NCBI GenBank assembly: GCA_002441145.1 | Contig: DJVK01000002.1 | Coordinates: 554-10,458 of the forward strand | DNA length: 9,905 nt | Source: Candidatus Saccharibacteria bacterium UBA6258 | Lineage (GTDB): Bacteria; Patescibacteriota; Saccharimonadia; Saccharimonadales; Saccharimonadaceae | Direction: 5' to 3' | Part shown: piece after piece, positions 6,436-9,905 of the stretch | Layout of the letters: the number at the start of each line of letters is the position of its first letter | Numbering within the stretch: position 1 is the stretch's first letter | Position numbers and translations under genes: made by a program | The notes under the pieces: generated by a model | Told to the model about the DNA's origin: nothing | Seen by the model: the letters and a program-made list of their open reading frames with translations, nothing else | The model's database searches: none

Positions 6436-6897
6436 CTACTCGTGGTGATAAGGGTTGCCGAGTGCTATTTCTTGCGCCCTATACAACTGTTCTGCCAAGA
6501 TGAGCCGCACGAGTTGGTGCGGGAATACCAAGGGCGATAATGACCAAACTAAATCGGCGCGAGCTGTTAGCGCTTCATCCACGCCATAGGCGCCACCGAT
6601 AATTAACACTATTTGTCGCGCAGATTGTTGCGCGTCTTCAAGGTGTCGCGATAGGGTGGGAGAATCAAGCAGCTTGCCTCGCTCGTCGAGTAGCATCACG
6701 TAGTCGCGGTCGTTAAGCTTATTCATTATGCGCTCAGTCTCTTCAGAACGCGCTGCAATGCCTTCGCGGGCGCTATGTGGTAAAAGTACCCATTCTAAAC
6801 TCCACGGCGTACGCAGGCGCTTAGAATAGCGATCGATTCCTTCAGTAATCCATGACTCGTGTTTTTTGCCGATCGCAATGACTTTAATTGTCGACAT
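6436..6897 (-). CDS. rlmH: 23S rRNA (pseudouridine1915-N3)-methyltransferase RlmH
   Basis: RlmH is a SPOUT-class methyltransferase that uses SAM to methylate pseudouridine 1915 in helix 69 of 23S rRNA on the assembled 70S ribosome. The 153-residue length is typical. Family signatures are KVIAIGKKHESWITEGIDRY at the N-terminus (5-24), VMLLDERGK (67-75), the SAM-binding knot with LIIGGAYGVDE (98-108), SLSPLVFPHQLVRLILAEQLYRA (119-141) and the C-terminal GNPYHHE. The ATG at 6897 lies inside the HIT gene, whose stop is at 6884, so the frames overlap by 14 bases. With no SD in front, translation is probably coupled to the HIT gene. No terminator follows; reading through into the next gene is possible. 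Confidence 0.96.
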   Translation of the reverse strand: MSTIKVIAIGKKHESWITEGIDRYSKRLRTPWSLEWVLLPHSAREGIAARSEETERIMNKLNDRDYVMLLDERGKLLDSPTLSRHLEDAQQSARQIVLIIGGAYGVDEALTARADLVWSLSPLVFPHQLVRLILAEQLYRAQEIALGNPYHHE

Positions 6898-7282
6898 GTA
6901 GCTTTTTAGCTATCTCTGCGAGAGTAGCGTGGTCTATTTCAACCTCAAGATCTTGAGGTTGCTTAAGTTCCTCACCACGATTAATTGGTATAAGATGCAC
7001 GTGCACGTGAGGTACGCCAAAACCTTCGACGACCACACCGACACGCTTCGATCCGATTACTTCACGAATATGAGGCGCCAAAAAGCGCACGACCGTCCAC
7101 AGGTTGTCATAGTCGTCGGTGTCCATATCCCAAATATCATCAATCTGACGCTTAGGCACTACCAATGTGTGACCCGTTGTTTGCGGATGTACATCGAGAA
7201 ATGCGATGACGCGATCGTCTTCGTATACTTTGTGGCAAGGAATCTCTCCCTTTATGATCTTCGTGAATATCGAATCTTCCAT
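6884..7282 (-). CDS. HIT-family nucleotide hydrolase/transferase
   Basis: Histidine-triad protein of the HINT-like branch, cytoplasmic enzymes that hydrolyse nucleoside phosphoramidates and related nucleotide conjugates. The 132-residue product opens with EDSIFTKIIKGEIPCHKVYEDD (2-23), the standard HINT start, then AFLDVHPQTTGHTLVVPKR (27-45) and the triad PHVHVHLIP (91-99), in which H94 would be the nucleophile. The C-terminal part is longer and more acidic than in minimal HINT proteins. I chose the ATG at 7282 because it matches the family N-terminus and lies six bases after a TATAAT box; a GTG at 7297 is the longer alternative. The gene is first in a two-gene unit with rlmH. The physiological substrate is unknown. 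Confidence 0.93.
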   Translation of the reverse strand: MEDSIFTKIIKGEIPCHKVYEDDRVIAFLDVHPQTTGHTLVVPKRQIDDIWDMDTDDYDNLWTVVRFLAPHIREVIGSKRVGVVVEGFGVPHVHVHLIPINRGEELKQPQDLEVEIDHATLAEIAKKLHVDN

Positions 7283-7288
7283 ACATTC

Positions 7289-7294
7289 ATTATA
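7289..7294 (-). promoter_or_regulatory. -10 promoter of the HIT-rlmH unit, predicted leaderless
   Basis: The minus strand reads TATAAT, six bases (GAATGT), then the ATG at 7282. There is no SD. Preceding bases give GGTGTATAATG, the same 11-mer as at the FemAB promoter. Confidence 0.65.
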
Positions 7295-7305
7295 CACCCC
7301 TTATC

Positions 7306-7314
7306 TGTTAGAAT
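7306..7314 (+). promoter_or_regulatory. Extended -10 promoter of tRNA-Ser(CGA)
   Basis: TGT-TAGAAT predicts a start near 7321, about five bases before the mature tRNA 5' end. It faces away from the HIT promoter only 12 bases to the left, so each polymerase footprint covers the other promoter. Confidence 0.5.
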
Positions 7315-7325
7315 AATGTGAGCGG

Positions 7326-7413
7326 GGAGAGGTGCAGGAGTGGTTGAACTGGCCGCTCTCGAAAAGCGGTGTGGCGCAAGCCACCGAGGGTTCGAATCCC
7401 TCTCTCTCCGCCA
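7326..7413 (+). tRNA. tRNA-Ser, anticodon CGA
   Basis: The acceptor stem pairs GGAGAGG (7326-7332) with TCTCTCC (7403-7409), with one G-U pair next to the T-arm. The anticodon stem CCGCT/AGCGG encloses the loop CTCGAAA, with anticodon CGA at 7360-7362, reading UCG. A long variable arm (GTGGC-GCAA-GCCAC) marks the class II serine type. The T-arm is GAGGG/CCCTC around TTCGAAT. Discriminator G7410 and an encoded CCA (7411-7413) complete it. Confidence 0.97.
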
Positions 7414-7457
7414 AATTAAATACCCGGCTTAGCACCGGGTATTTAATTTGGCGGAGA
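7405..7457 (+). repeat. 23-bp perfect hairpin spanning the 3' end of tRNA-Ser(CGA)
   Basis: The arms at 7405-7427 and 7435-7457 are perfectly complementary over 23 bp with a seven-base loop. The left arm starts inside the acceptor 3' strand, includes the discriminator and CCA, then continues AAATTAAATACCCGG. The trailer can thus pair with the tRNA 3' end. No U-run follows, so it is not a standard intrinsic terminator, though it could still halt polymerase or act in 3' processing. Confidence 0.85.
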
Positions 7458-7465
7458 ATGGCATT

Positions 7466-7609
7466 AGAGAACGCGAGGTCCGAGGGTGAGGACTGCCCGA
7501 CGGCAGTCCGCAAGGAAACGTCACAGATGAACTAGTTTCATCTGTCTGACTTTCGGGGTCGCCGGAGGTGACCGAATCCCTAATTACTAAGCGCAGCGCT
7601 ATCCCTCTC
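7466..7609 (+). ncRNA. Candidate structured RNA between tRNA-Ser(CGA) and the membrane protein gene
   Basis: Three stems stand in a row. The first is GGACTGCC (7490-7497) with GGCAGTCC (7502-7509). The second spans 7515-7554: GAAA/TTTC, GTC/GAC and nine pairs ACAGATGAA/TTCATCTGT. The third is GGTCGCC (7557-7563) with GGTGACC (7567-7573). AGGG (7483-7486) can close them with CCCT (7578-7581). I compared it by eye with RNase P RNA, SRP RNA, tmRNA, 6S and common riboswitches and found no match. Strand is uncertain, since the stems form on both. Degenerate repeat DNA is the main alternative. Confidence 0.4.
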
Positions 7610-7650
7610 AATTATCATTTAGTAAAAATAATCACACACCCATCCGTCCT

Positions 7651-7663
7651 TATCATTTAAACT
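7651..7663 (+). promoter_or_regulatory. Possible -10 elements of the 155-residue membrane protein gene
   Basis: TATCAT (7651-7656) and TAAACT (7658-7663) both precede the ATG at 7671. TAAACT with a seven-base gap would give a leaderless mRNA like its neighbours; TATCAT would give a leader of under ten bases. No SD was seen. Confidence 0.35.
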
Positions 7664-7670
7664 AAACAAT

Positions 7671-8138
7671 ATGAATTCCTCAATCCTAGCCCTGCGCGCC
7701 CTCACTGCCGTCTTCTTTCAAAGAATCTTTAAGCCCATCATGTTCATTGGGGCTGCTATTCTCGTACTCTTATGGATCTTAGTAATCTACCTCGGCGGCT
7801 GGGTCGACCCTTGGTGGTTTTTACTATTCTTTATCCTCATGCCATTGACCCTTGTAGCCACCGCACTCAGCGCCGCTCTCTGGTTCTTATCTAATAAACT
7901 CCTGCCACGCAAGCTAGCTAAACAAGAACGAGAACAGCTCCTAACTGTCACCGATAAAGTCATCCGGGTTGCCGAAGTTCGCGCAACGCCGCCACCACTC
8001 ATGGCATTTCTTATCGCCAAAGATGTCATTCGTGGTCGCAAGAGTAGTTACCTAGAGGGTATCATCGTCGATACATCATCGCTACGCACTGACATTGCAT
8101 CGATTCGAACTATGTTCGAGAAAAAGACCCTAAGTTAA
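7671..8138 (+). CDS. Unknown two-helix membrane protein
   Basis: Not recognised. The 155-residue product begins with a short amphipathic stretch (1-18), then two hydrophobic segments at about 21-42 and 47-75, rich in Leu, Ile and Trp with a Pro-Trp-Trp at the turn (GGWVDPWWF, 42-50). From LPRKLAKQEREQLLTVTDKVIRVAEVRATPPP (78-109) onward it is soluble and charged, and RGRKSSYLEGIIVDTSSLRTDIASIRTMF (121-149) looks like a mixed helix/strand region. The positive charge after the second helix suggests that the C-terminal half faces the cytoplasm. No catalytic motif was seen. It stands alone between two tRNA genes and ends before a possible terminator. The coding call is firm from length, composition and clean start; the function is open. 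Confidence 0.8.
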   Translation: MNSSILALRALTAVFFQRIFKPIMFIGAAILVLLWILVIYLGGWVDPWWFLLFFILMPLTLVATALSAALWFLSNKLLPRKLAKQEREQLLTVTDKVIRVAEVRATPPPLMAFLIAKDVIRGRKSSYLEGIIVDTSSLRTDIASIRTMFEKKTLS

Positions 8139-8185
8139 CACTATAGTCGACAGGATTATCACCGCGCTCCTCCGTACAAAAGAGT

Positions 8186-8211
8186 CGAAAGTAAACTTTC
8201 GCTTCCTTTTT
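8186..8211 (+). terminator. Probable terminator of the 155-residue membrane protein gene
   Basis: CGAAAG (8186-8191), loop TAAA, CTTTCG (8196-8201), then CTTCC and five T (8207-8211). The stem is short and the T-run is offset by five bases, so strength is doubtful. It is 48 bases past the stop codon. Confidence 0.5.
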
Positions 8212-8254
8212 CTCTCCGCGAACCTTTACTGTTCAAACATACTTGCAGCATGCT

Positions 8255-8298
8255 ACCAATAAAAAAGACCCATCTTTCGATGAGTCGTTTTTATTGGT
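8255..8298 (-). terminator. Intrinsic terminator of tRNA-Arg, possibly bidirectional
   Basis: On the minus strand GACTCATC (8286-8279), a GAAA tetraloop and GATGGGTC (8274-8267) form an 8-bp stem with one G-U pair, followed by seven T (8266-8261 plus flank). Outer bases ACCAATAAAAA and TTTTTTATTGGT extend the symmetry to 20 bases per arm, and the outer arm contains the tRNA CCA. The plus strand also ends in a T-run, so it may stop transcripts from the left too. Confidence 0.85.
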
Positions 8299-8371
8299 AC
8301 ACCCGACAGGATTTGAACCTATGACCTTTGGCTCCGCAAGCCAACGCTCTATCCAGCTGAGCTACGGGTGC
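8295..8371 (-). tRNA. tRNA-Arg, anticodon GCG
   Basis: Minus strand: acceptor GCACCCG pairs with CGGGTGT (first pair G-U); D-arm GCTC/GAGC with loop AGCTGGATA; anticodon stem TTGGC/GCCAA around the seven-base loop TTGCGGA, anticodon GCG (8337-8335), reading CGC and CGU; T-arm ATAGG/CCTGT around TTCAAAT; discriminator A and encoded CCA (8297-8295). Most bacteria use ACG, edited to inosine, for these codons. Confidence 0.96.
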
Positions 8372-8378
8372 TCACTCG

Positions 8379-8400
8379 GGCACGGAATAAATTCTGTGCC
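8379..8400 (-). other. Hairpin in the 5' leader of tRNA-Arg
   Basis: GGCAC-A-GAAT, loop TT, ATTC-C-GTGCC on the minus strand gives nine pairs with one mismatch, ending seven bases before the mature 5' end. No U-run follows. It may mark the pre-tRNA for RNase P or simply shield the leader. Confidence 0.5.
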
Positions 8401-8452
8401 GTCGTTTTGTAACTATAAGGTGCTTCCGCGCAACACGCGACAGACGAAAGCT

Positions 8453-8461
8453 ATTGTAGCA
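8453..8461 (-). promoter_or_regulatory. Extended -10 promoter, probable source of tRNA-Arg
   Basis: The minus strand reads TGC-TACAAT, predicting a start near 8446 and a precursor leader of about 75 bases before the tRNA. A second candidate, TATAGT at 8417-8412, would give a leader of about 35 bases. Confidence 0.5.
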
Positions 8462-8483
8462 TAACAGGGGTAATTCGAGCAAG

Positions 8484-9026
8484 CTACATACGAAGCTTAC
8501 GGACAATCTTGTCGAAGGCATCGAGGTGAAGCTCTTCCATCGGGATACGCGCACCGAGAATATCGACGATAGCCTCGCCATTTTCCGACGGGAAATAGAC
8601 GGTAAGCCCAGGACGGAACCGTTTGACCGGTATAAATACCAGCGCAGGCCAGCTTTCCTCCTGCATGACGCCAAAACTGCGGAATTCACTCAGGGGATGG
8701 AGCTGGTCGTTGATATATAGCCCTTTAGCGCTCAAGACATAATTTAGCTGGCGTGGCGGCCGGTGCGAGTAGATCACCAGTGCGACAGCCATGACCGGCA
8801 CCAGGATGACAAAAGACCATGATCTTATCAAGAAAGCAGCGATTCCCATCAGCACGATTACCACTGCCCAAAAGCTAACGTACCAAAGTGGCGTGCGGGC
8901 ACGTTGCAAATACTCAGGTGCTTGCCACTGAACTGCCCCGTCATCTGTCTGAGAAGGTAACACAGATCCTTGCGGTACAGTCGCCGGCTGCTCGGGTGAC
9001 ACTGGCTGTTTGGCGTCTGGTTGCAT
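8484..9026 (-). CDS. Unknown membrane protein with Pro-rich N-terminus and two helices
   Basis: Not assigned to a named family. The 180-residue product has a Pro/Gln/Thr-rich, probably disordered N-terminus (1-32), then VQWQAPEYLQRARTPLWYV (32-50), an aromatic stretch leading into two closely spaced helices at about 48-66 and 69-87. SHRPPRQLNYVLSAKGLYINDQLHPLSEFRSFGV (87-120) starts a soluble beta-rich C-terminal domain ending with an amphipathic helix (EELHLDAFDKIVRKLRM, 164-180). Two short helices followed by a beta domain with a YxLSxKGLYI string recall small bacterial membrane proteins with PH-like domains of unknown function; that is resemblance only. The ATG at 9026 is set by an extended -10 six bases upstream. 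It lies between the deoxyribosyltransferase-like gene and tRNA-Arg, each with its own promoter. Confidence 0.8.
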   Translation of the reverse strand: MQPDAKQPVSPEQPATVPQGSVLPSQTDDGAVQWQAPEYLQRARTPLWYVSFWAVVIVLMGIAAFLIRSWSFVILVPVMAVALVIYSHRPPRQLNYVLSAKGLYINDQLHPLSEFRSFGVMQEESWPALVFIPVKRFRPGLTVYFPSENGEAIVDILGARIPMEELHLDAFDKIVRKLRM

Positions 9027-9032
9027 AGGATT

Positions 9033-9041
9033 AGTATAGCA
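9033..9041 (-). promoter_or_regulatory. Extended -10 promoter of the 180-residue gene, predicted leaderless
   Basis: The minus strand reads TGC-TATACT, six bases (AATCCT), then the ATG at 9026. No Shine-Dalgarno lies between. An upstream GCTCCTCG on this strand is not SD-like. Confidence 0.65.
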
Positions 9042-9110
9042 CGAGGAGCGTGAGCATTTTGAAAGCTTGCTTTAAAAACCGAGCTGACGAAGTGCTCTAT
9101 CTTGATATAG

Positions 9111-9141
9111 CCTGAGCGGAGTGAGAGGGAGAATACTCAGG
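9111..9141. repeat. Inverted repeat at the end of the deoxyribosyltransferase-like gene
   Basis: CCTGAG (9111-9116) pairs with CTCAGG (9136-9141), which overlaps the TGA stop at 9139-9137. The loop contains CGGAGTGAGAGGGAG, similar in style to the GAGCGAAGCGAG-like strings at 9531-9577. No U-run was seen, so it is not a clear terminator. Confidence 0.4.
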
Positions 9142-9493
9142 ATAAATATTGAGCTAACTTGGTAATCAATTCCTCGGGAGTAGTATACGGAAAAATCGTA
9201 CTCGTCAGATGCTGTAGAGCATTCGAGGGATGCATACCTTCCTTATAAAAACAGACAATAGGCACGCCGGCCGCTTCCGCCCAGCCCAGTTCAATACCTT
9301 GACCTGTCGACGGATACGACACTTCAGCAAGTACAAAGTCGCTCGATGTGATGATTTGCTTCGAATTCTTACCATCGTTTTCGAGGTCGTGCGGAAGATA
9401 GAGATCGTGATCACCGGCAAGCGCCTTCTTCAATAGATCGTAAAGCTCTGTTTGATTGTCAAAGCTGCTTGCATGGCTGAGGTAGAGTTTCAT
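9137..9493 (-). CDS. Small nucleoside 2-deoxyribosyltransferase-like protein
   Basis: A 118-residue Rossmann-like protein resembling the nucleoside 2-deoxyribosyltransferase superfamily, which cleaves or exchanges N-glycosidic bonds of nucleosides and nucleotides. The N-terminal strand is MKLYLSHASS. ITSSDFVLAEVSYPSTGQGIELGWAEAAGVPIVCFYKEG (48-86) follows the family pattern: a buried Asp (D52) before the hydrophobic strand, then G-x-E-x-G-x-A, with E68 at the place of the catalytic glutamate. It is shorter than characterised transferases (about 150-170 residues), and the usual N-terminal aromatic/Arg substrate residues are not evident. A nucleotide-binding sensor or hydrolase role is as likely as true transferase activity. 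It has its own promoter and stands alone. Confidence 0.7.
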   Translation of the reverse strand: MKLYLSHASSFDNQTELYDLLKKALAGDHDLYLPHDLENDGKNSKQIITSSDFVLAEVSYPSTGQGIELGWAEAAGVPIVCFYKEGMHPSNALQHLTSTIFPYTTPEELITKLAQYLS

Positions 9494-9500
9494 TGGCTTA

Positions 9501-9509
9501 ATTATAGCA
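9501..9509 (-). promoter_or_regulatory. Extended -10 promoter of the deoxyribosyltransferase-like gene, predicted leaderless
   Basis: The minus strand reads TGC-TATAAT, seven bases (TAAGCCA), then the ATG at 9493. This is the cleanest example of the arrangement seen across the window. Confidence 0.75.
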
Positions 9510-9516
9510 AATGGAA

Positions 9517-9647
9517 GGAGGGGAGATTCGTCGAAGTGAGGCTTTAGCCGAACGGAGGTGCGAGCAAAGCGAGCACCACTCCCGCATTTTGTGAGCTATG
9601 GCGAACAAAATCAGCGCGGAGTTCGTATCCCGTCGCCTGCGGCGTAT
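9517..9647. repeat. Gene-free stretch with tRNA-Ser-like fragments and short repeats
   Basis: The gap from 9510 to 9810 has no convincing gene. This part opens with GGAGGGGAGATTCG (9517-9530), identical to 14 bases of the tRNA-Ser(GCT) T-arm/acceptor region, and resumes with ACTCCCGC (9587-9594), also found in that T-arm. Between them lie GAGGCTTTAGCCGA (9538-9551), which recurs inverted at 9709-9722, and a GGTGC/GCACC stem (9557-9577). ATTTTGT and ACAAAAT (near 9595-9611), flanked by ACTCC and GGAGT, form a longer imperfect inverted repeat. Confidence 0.5.
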
Positions 9648-9681
9648 GAAAAAAGCCCGACCATTTGGTCGAGCATTTTTC
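9648..9681. terminator. Strong bidirectional terminator behind a tRNA-Ser remnant
   Basis: On the minus strand GCTCGACC (9674-9667), loop AAAT and GGTCGGGC (9662-9655) are followed by six T (9654-9649). On the plus strand the same stem is followed by ATTTTTC. It sits right behind the partial tRNA 3' end at 9685-9703, as a tRNA terminator would. Confidence 0.8.
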
Positions 9682-9684
9682 ATT

Positions 9685-9703
9685 CTGGCGGAGGAGGGGA
9701 GAT
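9685..9703 (-). pseudogene. Remnant or duplicate of the tRNA-Ser 3' end
   Basis: These 19 bases are identical to 9810-9828, the acceptor 3' strand, discriminator, CCA and one T-stem strand of tRNA-Ser(GCT). The sequence on the 5' side (minus strand GAGGCTTTAGCCGAGAACC) cannot fold into the rest of a tRNA. It is a direct repeat at 125 bp spacing. Confidence 0.65.
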
Positions 9704-9769
9704 GGTTCTCGGCTAAAGCCTCGAACGCTTCGCCCGAACTCGACCGTTCAAATTTCCCTTCTTCATCAG

Positions 9770-9802
9770 AAGAAAAAGACCATATCTTTTCAGACATGGT
9801 CT
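9770..9802 (-). terminator. Intrinsic terminator of tRNA-Ser(GCT)
   Basis: The minus strand reads AGACCAT-G-TCT, a GAAA tetraloop, AGA-T-ATGGTCT and then a T-run ending in C. The stem is 11 bp including one G-U pair. It lies eight bases past the tRNA CCA. Confidence 0.9.
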
Positions 9803-9810
9803 TCCTCTCC

Positions 9811-9903
9811 TGGCGGAGGAGGGGAGATTCGAACTCCCGCTACAGGTCTCCCCATACTAACGATTTAGCAAACCGTCCCCTTCAGCCACTTGGGTACTCC
9901 TCC
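9811..9903 (-). tRNA. tRNA-Ser, anticodon GCT
   Basis: Minus strand: acceptor GGAGGAG (9903-9897) pairs with CTCCTCC (9821-9815). Anticodon stem ACGGT/ATCGT (one G-U or mismatch-tolerant pair) surrounds TTGCTAA, anticodon GCT at 9869-9867, reading AGC and AGU. The long variable arm is serine type. The T-arm GGGAG/CTCCC encloses TTCGAAT; discriminator G and encoded CCA (9813-9811) follow. The promoter lies beyond the right edge. Confidence 0.96.
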
Positions 9904-9905
9904 GT

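Noticed and set aside
7332..7535. Plus-strand open frame across tRNA-Ser(CGA)
   Set aside because: Its first third is the tRNA itself and the rest is the hairpin and candidate RNA; no coding signal.
7466..7609. RNase P RNA, SRP RNA, tmRNA or group I intron
   Set aside because: The conserved cores (GAGGAAAGTCC and ACAGAA for RNase P, the GGAAGGAAGCAGCC-type loop for SRP, the tRNA-like end for tmRNA, P7 of group I introns) are absent and the stretch is too short for most of them.
9137..9139. UGA recoded as glycine, as in some CPR groups
   Set aside because: TGA ends this protein at a sensible point beside an inverted repeat, and no in-frame TGA occurs inside the recognised proteins.
9111..9141. 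Intrinsic terminator for the deoxyribosyltransferase-like gene
   Set aside because: The stem is six pairs with a 19-base loop and has no U-run on the minus strand.
9498..9797. Minus-strand open frame of 99 codons
   Set aside because: It runs through a terminator stem, a tRNA remnant and several inverted repeats. The Arg-rich and low-complexity product is explained by those elements, and no promoter fits.

Overview
The window looks like chromosomal DNA from a Patescibacteria/CPR bacterium, most likely Saccharibacteria (TM7). This rests on the overall look of the proteins: a ValS with CPR-style variants of the class I motifs, a short MurE-like ligase, a FemAB-type enzyme, small unnamed membrane proteins and compact intergenic gaps. 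It is recollection of family features, not a database match. TGA acts as a normal stop (end of the gene at 9137), which argues against the Gracilibacteria/SR1 code. No transposase, integrase, phage gene or CRISPR array was seen.

Layout. 1-1105 (minus): the first 208 residues of a MurE-like Mur ligase, preceded by a CD225/dispanin-like two-helix membrane protein with its own terminator. 1106-1196: a divergent promoter region. 1197-2288 (plus): tsaD (tRNA t6A modification). It converges on a FemAB-family peptidoglycan peptide-bridge enzyme (2298-3284, minus). 3285-3450: a palindrome-rich gap. 3451-6009 (plus): valS. Its stop codon overlaps that of a convergent unknown anchored protein (6006-6362, minus). 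6436-7282 (minus): a HIT-family protein and rlmH in overlapping frames. 7326-7413 (plus): tRNA-Ser(CGA), with a 23-bp hairpin over its 3' end, then a candidate structured RNA, then an unknown membrane protein (7671-8138). 8295-8371 (minus): tRNA-Arg(GCG). 8484-9026 and 9137-9493 (minus): an unknown two-helix membrane protein and a nucleoside deoxyribosyltransferase-like small protein. 9494-9810: no gene, but terminators, short repeats and partial copies of the 3' end of tRNA-Ser(GCT), which fills 9811-9903.

The genes fall into translation (tsaD, valS, rlmH, three tRNAs) and cell wall/envelope (MurE-like, FemAB, three or four small membrane proteins). The most striking shared feature is upstream of the genes. 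Six start codons sit 6-7 bases after a -10 hexamer, four of them with a TGn extended -10, and with no ribosome binding site. This predicts that most mRNAs here are leaderless. Only the CD225-like gene has a clear Shine-Dalgarno.

I did not find a clearly new multi-gene system. The best leads are the leaderless architecture, the symmetric divergent promoter at 1138-1167, the tRNA-Ser hairpin and the structured stretch behind it, and the tRNA-Ser 3'-end debris near the right edge.
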